From: Epiperipatus broadwayi
Taxonomy: Eukaryota > Onychophora > Udeonychophora > Euonychophora > Peripatidae
Direction: 5' to 3'
DNA length: 64,000 bases
NCBI GenBank assembly: GCA_028023455.1
Contig: JAQFVV010012574.1
Span: forward strand, 1,700,959 to 1,764,958
The number at the start of each line of letters is the position of its first letter. Positions within the stretch are counted from its first letter, which is position 1. Positions 47,706 to 58,629 of this stretch are shown here, in pieces. The position numbers and the translations under genes are program-made. Under the pieces are notes generated by a model. That model ran no database searches, was not told where the DNA came from, and saw only the letters and a list, made by a program, of their open reading frames with translations.

Positions 47706-47923
47706 ACTGTGAATATTTATTTGTTAATATAAATTAAGAAAACTAAAAATATAATGTGAGAAGGGGATAAAGATTAAAAAAGAAAAGCCAAACATCACAG
47801 TTATATTTAACTGACAGTAAAATGATAAGTAAGGTGGAAGAAATGGATTGTTTCAATTCTTCAAGTTTAATCCAATTATCTATAATATTTGAAATTTGTG
47901 ATGATGTGTATATTAGATGTGAT

Positions 47924-48160
47924 AATATGTTGGACTATTTCCACCATCTATTATTAAATGTTGAATATCTAGAAAATGTTAAATTTTATTTAAACTTTTC
48001 AAATACAAACTAACACAGGTTAATAAATTATACAACTAACCTATGTCGTCTATTTGTGTGTTATTACTAAGAGTTTTGTATTTGAAAAGTTTAAATAAAG
48101 TTTAAAATTTTCTAGACATTCAACATTTAATGATAAATGATGGAAATAGTCTGACATATT
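47924..48160. mobile_element. MITE family M1, copy b (237 bp)
   Basis: Left AATATGTTGGACTATTTCCA and right TGGAAATAGTCTGACATATT are inverted. The next block AGAAAATGTTAAATTTTATT with its inverse also matches M1a. Arms are about 90 bp. Confidence 0.8.
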
Positions 48161-48424
48161 ACCACAATTATCCATAATTTTTTATTTATTTTTTTGTAAG
48201 TGAACTAATTGTTAAAATGTTTTCAATACACCACTGGACAAAATAGTTGATGTACCACAGAAATGTATAGTCAGGATATGTCATGAAAACAAAAGTCTAT
48301 TATTTTTTTCAAAAATATTTTCTAGATGAGCTTTCAGAATGAAGAGAATGATGCTACAAGAATTAGAGATATAAAAACTATCAAATAAAGGACAATGAAA
48401 ACAGAATGCAGAAATACAGCAACA
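48161..48424. other. AT-rich sequence, no gene seen
   Basis: Nothing supported. Confidence 0.4.
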
Positions 48425-48432
48425 ACAATAAT

Positions 48433-48537
48433 CGAGCGTTGGTGGCCGAGAGGTCAGCATAGCTAGCTGCCTTGCAAGCAGTTATTCCGGGTTAGTGGGT
48501 TTGCTTCCCGGCCAATGCTATGCCACATGGAAAAAAA
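48433..48537 (+). mobile_element. tRNA-derived SINE, family S1, best-preserved copy
   Basis: GCGTTGGTGGCCGAGAGGTC head, CTGCCTTGCAAGCAG anticodon-type arm, TGCTTCCCGGCCAATGCTAT end, then poly-A. Direct repeats ACAATAAT flank it at 48425-48432 and 48538-48545. The good preservation suggests a recent insertion. Confidence 0.85.
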
Positions 48538-48545
48538 ACAATAAT

Positions 48546-49792
48546 ACTATTGAAAGATCCTTATCTTAACATTTCATTCTTAAAAACATTGATGCAAATT
48601 AAAAATGAAAAAAATAGAAGTAGTTTTTAAAAATTATTAGGATAACACCAATGAATAAAGAAGCCAATCAGTATTACATCCACCTCATCATCTATTATCT
48701 ATATGGCAAAGATTTCACAAATCATTTAATTTTGCTACTTCTTGATATATTTTTCAGATATTCATAATTAACCACCTTCATAAACCCATTTATTAATCTC
48801 TTTCTATTCCTCTTTTTGCATTTCTCTTTTTTCCATATCTGTAAACATGTCTAATTTAATTCTTTTTTTTAATTCCTTAATAAACATTCTTTTTAGTATT
48901 TTAATATCTCACTATTCCTTAATATTATCTATAGAATACATCTATATACATAGGACTATATGTTTGTGGAGTCTAAAAACTTAAAGTATCAATATAATAG
49001 TTTACTTTAAAATAACCAGGTCAATTTTTTTTTAACCCTGTAAGATTTCAGGAAGTGAATGAACGTCAGAATCAGATTTAAAGATTTTTTTTTTTTTTTC
49101 GATAAAAATTCAGATTTAAAGATTTTAGATTTGACTCTGAGCTAAACAACAAACACACACGCGCACACAAAAAAACTAATTTCAAACAAAAGGAATGGAA
49201 TTGTTAACTGCTCAATCAACCATTAGAATACTCAAACATCATATGAACTCATGTGATTATTTGTTTAAAAAAAATTTTCACTCTTTTGTCTCTCAATTTT
49301 TAATTAGAAATTAAACCCAAATCTTTTGTTGCTAAAAAAAAAAAAAAAAACTGCTCTAATTATTGAGCCAACTGATCAGAGTTGACAGCTGATTCATATC
49401 CATTCTTTAATCAATAGTGAACTCCACCCTTGTTGAATCTTTGGAATGACTCCAGTTAAAGCCAATATATATAAAAGATTGGTGAAATATTTATTTACAC
49501 TCTTTATAATTTAGAAATATGTGTGTGCATATAATAACCTATAGTAATATGAAATAATGTACAAATCAGATTCTATATAGAAATTTTATAAACCTAAATA
49601 AATAAACAGACAAATATTTACATAGTTAATGTCCAAGCAAAATATATGCTTATTTTGTAATTCATATAACTGGATATGTTATAGTAAATAATGGCGTTGA
49701 TTTTAAAAAACTAAATATTTTTCACTATATTGTTTTTTAAGAATGTAATATTATAACAATTATTTTATACTTAAAATATTTAATATATAGTA
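48546..49792. other. AT-rich sequence, no gene seen
   Basis: T and A homopolymers and a short ACACGCGCACAC run near 49154-49168. No gene. Confidence 0.45.
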
Positions 49793-49802
49793 TATATACA
49801 CA

Positions 49803-52800
49803 GGCTGCAGAAAGGAGTTTGCTATTAACTGAAAGGAGACCCTTTGATTCCTCTTGGAGGCCTTAATGGAATCGAGCAGGGCAAATTCCTAATGTCCACT
49901 CCATACGTTCTTGTCGTTGCAGCTGTTATTACTATATGTTTATTCATATAGTATACGAACATGGATGGGCTGCTCACCAACACGCATTAGCCAGCGTGGT
50001 GAGTTTATTGGCTTTTTACCTCTGAGTTTAAGATCAAGAAACACCATGGTCTTTCTTCTCAGTGCCTGATAAGGCAGAATGAATGTTTGTGTAAATGATA
50101 AAGATTTTTCCCAATTATACAATTATGACAGACAAAAATAAAGCATGGCCCTTAATCCCAGGAGGCTGTAAAGTCACCAACCAAGGCAGCGGTTGGTGGC
50201 TGAAGGCGGAGGGTGCTAAGAATATCCTGGAGGCGGACCCAGGCTGCCATTTGATGACGACTTTTTATTTAGGTACTTACAACTGCAGATCACTTTCAAG
50301 TGAAGGAAGATTGCAAGAATTAGAAGAAGAACTCTCTTATATTAAATGGGATATTATTGGACTTGGTGAAGTTAGAAGAAAAGGTGAAGAGACAATTGAT
50401 TTAAAAAGTGGACATATGCTCTATTATAAAGGCACAAATATTGGAAATACAAGTGGAGTAGGATTCATTATAAATAAAAAGTGGAAGAACAATATTGTGG
50501 AGATTGATGGTGTATCAGACAGAGTGGCAAGATTAGTTATACAACTTAATAGCAGATATCAAATGCAGATAATTCAGGTTTATGCCCCAACAAGTTCTCA
50601 CAGTGATGAAGTAGTAGAAGATTTTTATATGGATCTACAAAAGGCTTTTGATCAGAGTAAACAACATTTTAAAATTGTTATGGGAGATTTTAATGCTAGA
50701 ATTGGTAAACAAATGAAAGATGAAAGTGTTGTAGGTAATTTTGGTTATGGTAATAGAAATGAGAGAGGACATAGACTTGTGGAGTTTGCAGAGAAGGAAA
50801 AACTTTATATTATGAATTCTTTTTTTGAGAAAAATGTTAGAAGGAAATGGACATGGAAGCATCCAAATGAAGGTACAGCAGAATTGGATTATATTTTGAC
50901 TAACAGGAAATACATATTTCAAGATTGTAATGTTCTTAATAAATTTAACACAGGAAGTGATCATCGATTAGTAAGGGGTAAGATACATGTTAATGTAAAA
51001 CTAGAGAGACAAAAATTATTAAGAAAAACTATATTTACAGTTGATATTCCTAATCTTCAGAAACATTCTAATGAATTTAAATTAGAACTTACAAATCGGT
51101 TTCAAGTATTAGTAGATTTTGAACATGATTCAGATTTGAATGAAATTAATATGAAAATAACTGATACACTTTTAAAAACTGCAACAAAGATAGCTGATAG
51201 AAAAAAGCAGCAATTGACTAATAAACTTTCTACTGAGACTAGAGAATTTATGAAGAAAAGAAGGAATATGAAGATATACAAAAATGATGCAGAAAAAAGA
51301 ATTGAATATCTCGAATTTTGTAAAATGGTGCGGAAAAGAGTTGAAAATGATATAAGAAAGTATAACTGTGAACTAGCAAGAAAAGCTGTAGAAGAAAATA
51401 AAAGTCTTAAGAATGTAAAACAACATTTTGGTATTGGTAGGAAATTTATATCTGCAATAAGGAAAAAAGATGGAATTATTACTAAAAAGAGGGATGACAT
51501 TATGAAATTGGTAGAAGATTTTTATCAAGAATTATATAGTAATAAAGAACAAGTACCTCCTATATCTATTACATCTTCCGAATTGCCCAGAATTTTAAAT
51601 GAAGAAGTGAGAAATGCAATTAAATGTATGAAAAAAGGAAAGGCTCCAGGTAATGATGGAATTATAATTGATATATTAAAAGAAGCAGGTGAAGAAACAG
51701 AAAAAATATTAGCAAAGTTATATACCAAATGTCTAAATGATAAAGATGTACCGGATGATTGGAAGAATGCAGTAATAATATTAATATTTAAAAAAGGTGA
51801 TAAAGAAGATATTAGAAATTACAGACCTATCAGCCTTTTATCAGTTTTATATAAAATTTTTACCAAGATAATTACAACTCGTCTACAGAGAACCTTGGAT
51901 TTTCACCAACCAAGAGAACAAGCTGGATTTAAAAGTGGTTTTAGTACAGTAGATCATATTCAAGTATTGAGAGAAGTTATAGAAAGGACAAATGAATATG
52001 AGTTGTCATTATGTTTTGGATTTGTAGATTATGAAAAGGCATTTGATTCTATAAACATTTCTTCAGTGATTAAAGCATTGGATCATCAAGGTATAGATCC
52101 AGGATATTGTCATATTTTAAAGAATATTTATAAAAATGCAACAGCAACAATTAGATTACATAATGATACTGGGAAAGTCAACATTGAGAAAGGTGTAAGA
52201 CAAGGTGACTCCATATCTCCAAAACTTTTTACAGCAGTGCTGCAAGAAGTATTTTGTGGATTAAAATGGGAAACTAAAGGAGTGAAAGTAAATGGAGATT
52301 ATTTAAGTCATTTAGATTTCGCAGATGATGTAGTTGTTTTTGCAAATAATGCTTCCGAGCTGCAGGAAATGTTGCAGGAGTTATCAGATGAAAGTAGGAA
52401 AGTAGGACTAAAGATAAATGTTAAAAAGACTAAAGTAATGTTTAATCGATTTGCTCAAAATATGAAAATAAAGATTGATTATGATGAATTAGAAGAAGTT
52501 AAGAGTTACAAATACCTTGGTCAGATTATTAATACAGATGGAAACATAATAGAGGAAATTAATCATAGAATTAAACTTGGTTGGAGTGCTTTTGGTAGAA
52601 ATAACTTGATATTAAAAGGAAATATGCCTATGTGTTTGAAAAGAAAGGTTTTTAACAAATGTGTTTTACCAGTTCTTACTTATGGATCTGAGACTTGGAC
52701 ACTTAATAGAAGATCAATACAGAGACTTCAGACCACTCAAAGAAGTATGGAGAGATGTATGTTGGGAGTAACAAGAAGAGATCGAAAATGCAATGTATGG

Positions 52801-53099
52801 GTAAGAGAACAAACAGGTGTTACTGACCTCATTGAAAAAATTAAAAGATTGAAGTGGAGTTGGGCTGGACATATTGCTAGAAGAGATGATAATAGATGGA
52901 CAATTGAAATTTTAAACTGGATTCCAAGAGATTGTAAAAGACCCAGAAGGAGACCACATGTAAAATGGATGGATGAAATAAGAAAATGTGTAGGGGTGAT
53001 GTGGAGAAGAGAAGCTAAAGATCGGAGAAGATGGATTAAACTTGGAGAGACCTTCATCCTGCAGTGGATTGATAATGGTTGATAATGATGATGATGATG
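49803..53099 (+). mobile_element. Full-length RTE-clade non-LTR retrotransposon
   Basis: A complete element of about 3.3 kb: a 5' untranslated region (49803-about 50094, G+C-richer than its surroundings), one long reading frame (50095-53082), and a very short 3' end made of TGATAATGATGATGATGATG. TATATACACA lies immediately before (49793-49802) and after (53101-53110), a perfect 10-bp target duplication. Single frame, tiny 3' region and a trinucleotide tail are hallmarks of the RTE clade. An uninterrupted frame plus perfect duplication point to a recent insertion. Confidence 0.93.
50095..53082 (+). CDS. RTE endonuclease-reverse transcriptase polyprotein
   Basis: 995 codons without a stop. The protein nicks genomic DNA and copies its own RNA at the nick (target-primed reverse transcription). 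The apurinic-type endonuclease spans about residues 56-295: TYN (N63), E92, QVYAP (Y163), GDFN (197-200), D265 and SDH (288-290), so all catalytic positions are present. The reverse transcriptase spans about 500-815: [36 protein letters not shown] (D645), [10 protein letters not shown] and FADD (D744, D745). The C-terminal part holds [11 protein letters not shown] and a W.GHIARR segment typical of RTE proteins. The start is uncertain: the first Met is at 50095, but homology to the second copy begins near residue 47. Probably active or recently active. Confidence 0.93.
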   Translation: MIKIFPNYTIMTDKNKAWPLIPGGCKVTNQGSGWWLKAEGAKNILEADPGCHLMTTFYLGTYNCRSLSSEGRLQELEEELSYIKWDIIGLGEVRRKGEETIDLKSGHMLYYKGTNIGNTSGVGFIINKKWKNNIVEIDGVSDRVARLVIQLNSRYQMQIIQVYAPTSSHSDEVVEDFYMDLQKAFDQSKQHFKIVMGDFNARIGKQMKDESVVGNFGYGNRNERGHRLVEFAEKEKLYIMNSFFEKNVRRKWTWKHPNEGTAELDYILTNRKYIFQDCNVLNKFNTGSDHRLVRGKIHVNVKLERQKLLRKTIFTVDIPNLQKHSNEFKLELTNRFQVLVDFEHDSDLNEINMKITDTLLKTATKIADRKKQQLTNKLSTETREFMKKRRNMKIYKNDAEKRIEYLEFCKMVRKRVENDIRKYNCELARKAVEENKSLKNVKQHFGIGRKFISAIRKKDGIITKKRDDIMKLVEDFYQELYSNKEQVPPISITSSELPRILNEEVRNAIKCMKKGKAPGNDGIIIDILKEAGEETEKILAKLYTKCLNDKDVPDDWKNAVIILIFKKGDKEDIRNYRPISLLSVLYKIFTKIITTRLQRTLDFHQPREQAGFKSGFSTVDHIQVLREVIERTNEYELSLCFGFVDYEKAFDSINISSVIKALDHQGIDPGYCHILKNIYKNATATIRLHNDTGKVNIEKGVRQGDSISPKLFTAVLQEVFCGLKWETKGVKVNGDYLSHLDFADDVVVFANNASELQEMLQELSDESRKVGLKINVKKTKVMFNRFAQNMKIKIDYDELEEVKSYKYLGQIINTDGNIIEEINHRIKLGWSAFGRNNLILKGNMPMCLKRKVFNKCVLPVLTYGSETWTLNRRSIQRLQTTQRSMERCMLGVTRRDRKCNVWVREQTGVTDLIEKIKRLKWSWAGHIARRDDNRWTIEILNWIPRDCKRPRRRPHVKWMDEIRKCVGVMWRREAKDRRRWIKLGETFILQWIDNG

Positions 53100-53110
53100 A
53101 TATATACACA

Positions 53111-53189
53111 TATGATATTTATTTATGTATCACAAGCATATTCTTAAACTTATTCATGACAAAGCTAATTCATACTTATTGCCTCAAAC
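53111..53189. other. Spacer between tail-to-tail RTE elements
   Basis: About 80 bases of unique AT-rich sequence separate the 3' ends of the two opposed RTE copies. It contains no repeat of its own. Confidence 0.7.
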
Positions 53190-56064
53190 TATTATTCATC
53201 ATCATCATCATCATCATCAACCATTATCAATCCACTGCAGGATGAAGGTCTCTCCAAGTAATCCATCTTCTCCAATCTTTAGCTTCTCTTCTCCACAACA
53301 CCCCTGCACATTTTCTTATTTCATCCATCCATCTCACATGTGGTCTCTTTCTGGGTCTTTTACAATCTCTTGGAATCCAGTTTAAAATTTCAATTGTCCA
53401 TCTATTATCATCTCTTCTAGCAATATGTCCAGCCCAACTCCATTTCAATCTTTTAATTTTTTCAATAAGGTCAGTAACACCTGTTTGTTGTCTTACCCAT
53501 ACATTGCGTTTTCGATCTCTTCTTGTTACTCCCAACATACATCTCTCCATACTCCTTTGAGTGGTCTGAAGTCTCTGTATTGCTCTTCTATTAAGTGTCC
53601 AAGTCTCAGATCCATAAGTAAGAACTGGTAAAACACATTTGTTAAAAACCATCCTTTTCAAACACATAGGCATATTTCCTTTTAGTATCAAGTTATTTCT
53701 ACCAAAAGCACTCCAACCAAGTTTAATTCTATGATTAATTTCCTCCATTATGTTTCCATCTGTATTAATAATCTGACCAAGGTATTTGTAACTGTTAACT
53801 TCTTCTAATTCTTCATAATCAATCTTTATTTTCATATTTTGAGCAAATCGATTAAACATTACTTTAGTCTTTTTAACATTTATCTTTAGTCCTACTTTTC
53901 TACTTTCATCTGCTAACTCCTGCAACATTTCCTGCAGCTCTGAAGCATTATTTGCAAAAACAACTACATCATCTGCGAAATCTAAATGACTTAAATACTC
54001 TCCATTTACTTTCACTCCTTTAGTTTCCCATTTTAATCCACAAAATACTTCTTGCAGCACTGCTGTAAAGAGTTTTGGAGATATGGAGTCACCTTGTCTT
54101 ACACCTTTCTCAATGTTGATTTTTCCAGTATCATTATGTAATCTAATTGTTGCTGTTGCATTTTTATAAATATTCTTTAAAATATGACAATATCCTGGAT
54201 CTATACCTTGATGATCCAATGCTTTAATCACTGAAGAAATGTGTATAGAATCGAATGCCTTTTCATAATCTACAAATCCAAAACATAATGACAACTCATA
54301 TTCGTTTGTCCTTTCTATGACTTCTCTCAATACCTGGATATGATCTATTGTACTAAAACCACTTTTAAATCCAGCTTGTTCTCTTGGTTGGTGGAAATCC
54401 AAAGTTCTCTGTAGACGAGTTGTAATTATCTTGGTAAAAATTTTATATAAAACTGATAAAAGGCTGATAGGTCTGTAATTTCTAATATCTTCTTTATCAC
54501 CTTTTTTAAATATTAATATTATTACTGCATTCTTCCAATCTTCTGGTACATCTTTATCATTTAGACATTTGGTATATAACTTTGCTAAAATTGTTTCTAT
54601 TTCTTCACCTGCTTCTTTTAATATATCAATTATAATTCCATCATTTCCTGGAGCCTTTCCTTTCTTCATACACTTAATTGCATGTCTCACTTCTTCATTT
54701 AAAATTCTGGGCAATTCGGAAGATGTAATAGATATAGGAGGTACTTGTTCTTTATTACTATATAATTCTTGATAAAAATCTTCTACCAATTTCATGATTT
54801 CGGAAGAGCTCTTTTTAGTAATAATTCCATCTTTTTTTCTTATTGCAGATATAAATTTCCTACCAATACCAAAATGTTGTTTAACATTTTTGAGACTTTT
54901 ATTTTCTTCTACAGCTTTCCTTGCTATTTCACAGTTATACTTTCTTATATCATTTTCAACTCTTTTCCGTACCATTTTACAAAATTCGAGATATTCAATT
55001 CTTTTTAATACATCATTTTTGTATATCTTCATATTCCTTCTTTTCTTCATAAATTCTCTAGTCTCAGTAGAAATTTTATTAGTCAATTGCTGCTTTTTTC
55101 TACCAGCTATGTTTGTTGCAGTTTTTAAAAGTGTATCAGTTATTTTCATATTAATTTCATTCAAATCTGTATCATGTTCAAAATCTCCTAACACTTGAAA
55201 CCTATTTGTAAGTTCTAATTTAAATTCATTAGAATGTTTCTGAAGATTAGGAATATCAACTGTAAATATTGTTTTTCTTAATAATTTTTGTCTTTCTAGT
55301 TTTACATTAACACGTAACTTACACCTTACTAATCGATGATCACTTCCTGTGTTAAATTTATTAAGAACATTACAATCTTGAAATATGTATTTTCTGTTAG
55401 TCAAAATATAATCCAATTCTGCTGTACCTTCATTTGGATGCTTCCATGTCCATTTCCTTTTAACATTTTTCTCAAAAAATGAATTCATAATATAAAGTTT
55501 TTCTTTTTCTGCAAACTCCACAAGTCTATGTCCTCTCTCATTTCTATTACCATAACCAAAATTACCTACAGCAATTTCATCTTTCATTTGTCTACCAATT
55601 CTAGCATTAAAGTCTCCCATAACAATTTTAAAATGTTGTTTCCTCTGATCAAAAGCCTTTTGTACATCCATATAAAAATCTTCTACTACTTCATCACTAT
55701 GAGAACTTGTTGGGGCATAAACCTGAATTATCTGCATTTGGTATCTGCTATTAAGTTGTATAACTAATCTTGCCACTCTGTCCGATACACCATCAATCTC
55801 CACAATATTGTTCTTCCACTTTTTATTTATAATGAATCCTACTCCACTTGTATTTCCAATATGTGTGCCTTTATAATAGAGTATATGTCCACTTTTTAAA
55901 TCAATTGTTTCTTCTCCTTTTCTTCTAACTTCACAAAGTCCAATAATGTCCCATTTAATATAAGACAGTTCTTCTTCTAATTCTTGCAATCTTCCTTCAC
56001 TTGAAAGTGATCTGCAGTTGTAAGTACCTAAATAAAAAGTCATCAAATGGCAGCCTGGGTCCGC
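53190..56064 (-). mobile_element. RTE element, 5'-truncated, inverted copy of the neighbouring element
   Basis: It begins at its 3' end with a (CAT)n run (TCATCATCATCATC on the plus strand) and is homologous to the plus-strand element up to the GCGGACCC word at 56058-56064. Upstream sequence then differs, so the 5' untranslated region is missing. By eye the two copies agree at almost all positions, with only scattered substitutions and a few short indels. No convincing target duplication was found. Confidence 0.9.
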
Positions 56065-56124
56065 AATCAGGGGATTACATATCACTAAATCATCACTGAC
56101 TATTGGAAATTGTATGAATAACAT
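53227..56124 (-). CDS. RTE endonuclease-reverse transcriptase, second copy
   Basis: 965 codons open. About the first 20 residues (56065-56124) come from flanking DNA, not from the element, so the native start is missing. Endonuclease positions N36, E65, GDFN and SDH are kept. The reverse transcriptase includes [19 protein letters not shown] and FADD. Compared with the plus copy there is one residue fewer after CHLMT, one more in KKSSSEIMK, and GLCEVRR for GLGEVRR. Near the C-terminus a 2-base difference shifts the frame, giving [13 protein letters not shown] in place of [17 protein letters not shown]. Which form is ancestral cannot be told from two copies. Enzymatic domains look intact. Confidence 0.85.
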   Translation of the reverse strand: MLFIQFPIVSDDLVICNPLIADPGCHLMTFYLGTYNCRSLSSEGRLQELEEELSYIKWDIIGLCEVRRKGEETIDLKSGHILYYKGTHIGNTSGVGFIINKKWKNNIVEIDGVSDRVARLVIQLNSRYQMQIIQVYAPTSSHSDEVVEDFYMDVQKAFDQRKQHFKIVMGDFNARIGRQMKDEIAVGNFGYGNRNERGHRLVEFAEKEKLYIMNSFFEKNVKRKWTWKHPNEGTAELDYILTNRKYIFQDCNVLNKFNTGSDHRLVRCKLRVNVKLERQKLLRKTIFTVDIPNLQKHSNEFKLELTNRFQVLGDFEHDTDLNEINMKITDTLLKTATNIAGRKKQQLTNKISTETREFMKKRRNMKIYKNDVLKRIEYLEFCKMVRKRVENDIRKYNCEIARKAVEENKSLKNVKQHFGIGRKFISAIRKKDGIITKKSSSEIMKLVEDFYQELYSNKEQVPPISITSSELPRILNEEVRHAIKCMKKGKAPGNDGIIIDILKEAGEEIETILAKLYTKCLNDKDVPEDWKNAVIILIFKKGDKEDIRNYRPISLLSVLYKIFTKIITTRLQRTLDFHQPREQAGFKSGFSTIDHIQVLREVIERTNEYELSLCFGFVDYEKAFDSIHISSVIKALDHQGIDPGYCHILKNIYKNATATIRLHNDTGKINIEKGVRQGDSISPKLFTAVLQEVFCGLKWETKGVKVNGEYLSHLDFADDVVVFANNASELQEMLQELADESRKVGLKINVKKTKVMFNRFAQNMKIKIDYEELEEVNSYKYLGQIINTDGNIMEEINHRIKLGWSAFGRNNLILKGNMPMCLKRMVFNKCVLPVLTYGSETWTLNRRAIQRLQTTQRSMERCMLGVTRRDRKRNVWVRQQTGVTDLIEKIKRLKWSWAGHIARRDDNRWTIEILNWIPRDCKRPRKRPHVRWMDEIRKCAGVLWRREAKDWRRWITWRDLHPAVD

Positions 56125-56144
56125 TTTATCTCCTCAATGGCACC

Positions 56145-56840
56145 TTTATTATTATAATGATGGAGTCCATCTATCCAGTGATGTTATTTGATGCACTGTG
56201 ACCTCCTTATATGGAGTCAGGAATCTCTCAGCAACTATGCCCCCAAAAAAAGCCTGTTAGCCACTTTACCTTCCCTTTCCATTCTCCACCCTAAGTTTTC
56301 CCATAATCCGCTCCACCCCATTTCCACAACATAATCTTTGTCAACTCCATGACCTTCATATTTAAATCCCCCTTATCTTTTCCCAAATCTAGCATAAAAA
56401 CTAATAACTTCCTTTCTGTATAATCTCTTTGTTCATATGTAATCTTCCATAATTTCATTATTTGTACCCTTTCTGGTTCCAAGCATTTACATTGAAGTAA
56501 CAGATGCCTAATATTTTCTATGGCTTCCTTACACAACTTGCAGACTAAATCACCCATTTGAGCCTTAAACAATAACTACTTTCCTTACTATTATTATAAA
56601 TTAACTCACACCCAATGTTCCGTTTACTTCTATATATATTTAAACTCATTTTACTCTCCATACTAGTTCTCCATCTCTCCAACTCCCTATTCTTTATTAA
56701 TGCATCTATTCTTCTATCCCATTCCTTACCACTATAACACTCAACAATCCTCCTAACACAATCATCCCACCAGTATTAAGTAACTTTTTGTGCTGCCACC
56801 TACCTTTCCATGCATCATATACTTTTCTAATTAACTGAAT
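56145..56840 (-). pseudogene. C-terminal fragment of another LINE with a Cys/His knuckle
   Basis: Minus strand: NRELERWRTSMESKMSLNIY (56640-56700), a one-base frameshift near 56570, then VCKLCKEAIENIRHLLLQC. That gives C-x2-C, then H and C in the spacing of the knuckle that ends many LINE proteins (C..C....E...H.L..C). The open part is 56291-56572. The 3' end is a short ATTATAATAATAAAG tail at 56145-56160, next to the truncated end of the minus RTE copy. A decayed fragment. Confidence 0.65.
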
Positions 56841-57517
56841 CACTTCAAAACATGATTAAAATAAGATGATTTTAACCTAGTCATTTTAAAAAAATAAAAA
56901 AACAGTAATAAAAAATGACACATTAATCCTAGATAGCAATGCAATTATACCAAAATCTCCAAATATTAGTAGAAAATAAAAATAAAGTTGTTGTTTTTGA
57001 TCAATTGCAAATAATTACGTTTCTAGTCAATTTAAAAAAATTGTAAGCATGATTTATTTTATACAAATTTTAAAATACCAAAATAAGAAGTATGCTTATA
57101 TTTATAAAATGATTTTTTAATCAGTGGCTTTAGTAGAGTACTTTGATGTCACATTTATTTGATATAGATAGGCTGTGGTTCAATTACTGTGAATTTCAAA
57201 TGCAGAGTAATCTTTGTAATTAGAGTTCTTACTAACCATTATGACGAATTGTTCATATTACATTCCTAATTGTGTTGCTTTTTCTTTTGAAACTGTTGCC
57301 ATTCGAATTGAATTTAAAAACCTCAAATGATAATATTAGTATTAAAAAAGGAAAAGATCCATGACTTTATTACAAAAACAAACAAAAAAATGGGGGGACA
57401 TAGATAAAGCACTCTACATCTATGATGATTTAAAAAAATAAAGATAATTGAGCTTAAGTATTTCTGTAGAATTGGAACAATTATTATATTTCACATGCAA
57501 TTATAACTTTGAGTAAT
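56841..57517. other. AT-rich sequence, no gene seen
   Basis: Nothing supported. Confidence 0.45.
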
Positions 57518-57692
57518 TAATATTTACTGAGGCTATAACCTCGATAATATGCGTATAAAGTGCGATAGTAGGGACCTCTACAGGTGTTTTAACCACAAGC
57601 TTACGCTATGGAAGCTTGTGGTTAAAACACCTATAGAGGTCCCTACTATCGCATTTTATACATTATCGAGGTTATAGCCTCAGTAAATATTA
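57518..57692. mobile_element. Near-perfect palindromic MITE, 175 bp
   Basis: Arms of 85 and 81 bp (57518-57602, 57612-57692) differ at only a few positions. They surround a 9-base loop ACGCTATGG. Ends read TAATATTTACTGAGG and CCTCAGTAAATATTA. The body is much richer in G+C than its surroundings. The strong arm identity suggests a young element. Confidence 0.8.
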
Positions 57693-58346
57693 CTTACGTA
57701 ATCAATGTGCGTTTAATAAATTTATAATTACAACTTTGAGTAATGTAAATATGAATACTGTGACGTTTTCTCAGAATGCATTTATTGCAATGTATCTTGT
57801 AAATTCGGAAGCGTTTAAAAATAATTTATTTTATTTTTAATAAAAGATCCAAGATTTGTTAAATAGATGCAAAAAAATTGCCAATGAATTATTTGTAGAA
57901 AAAAGTGAATTTAAATTTTGTTAAAGAAATTTATACCAAGAAAGTCACAATTACATATGTTACCATAAATAACGATTGAAAACTAAAATCCATAATTTTT
58001 GGGATTGCAAAAGACACAAACAAAAGGGGAAGAAACCATGAACTATAACTGATGACACTGAATTCATTAAGTCTTTTTGAAAGATATAAACAAAATGGAA
58101 AAACTTGATGAGAAACCACAATTCACCTTCAGGCTATGGATTATGAATTCTGATGATGATACAGAATTTATTTTATTAAAACAGCATTATCTTAATTGTA
58201 CCCACTGCATAAGAGATAATCCAGCACTGACAAGTAACAGTTAATTCGTAATTGCTTTTGTCGTGCAAATTATCGATTGTACATACAATGGTCAAATATC
58301 CAACATAAAAAATTGTTTGTCCACAATGTTGTTACAGATATATACT
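57693..58346. other. AT-rich sequence, no gene seen
   Basis: Nothing supported. Confidence 0.45.
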
Positions 58347-58529
58347 TAATATAATAATCAATCTAAATAGAATTGAAACAAACAACCAATTATATTTACA
58401 ATTATTTAATTATCAATCTAGCTTTCATCTCGTATAAGGTCTCAATAACAGATGAAAGCTGGTTGATAATTAAATAATTATAAATATAATTGGTTGTTTG
58501 TTTCAATTTTATTTAGATTATATTAAATT
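58347..58529. mobile_element. Palindromic MITE, 183 bp
   Basis: AATTGAAACAAACAACCAAT and its inverse ATTGGTTGTTTGTTTCAATT bracket further paired blocks (AATTATTTAATTATCAA). The loop CTCGTATAAGGTCTC lies between CTTTCATCT and AGATGAAAG. Arms are about 80 bp. Confidence 0.8.
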
Positions 58530-58629
58530 ATTAATAGGGTTTGACTTATAAATCTTTTATTTTCTTCATTCAATAAATTTAAAAAATAATGTACATTTAT
58601 ATTTTTTAATATTTTTGAAATACAAGCAT

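Noticed and set aside
48433-48537. Possible tRNA gene (Ser/Leu-like head)
   Set aside because: Acceptor stem does not close, several near-identical copies carry A-rich tails and target duplications, so these are SINEs.
50635-50964. Antisense frames inside both RTE elements (for example 50635-50964 minus, 51102-51500 minus)
   Set aside because: They are shadows of the sense reading frame with no recognisable domain.
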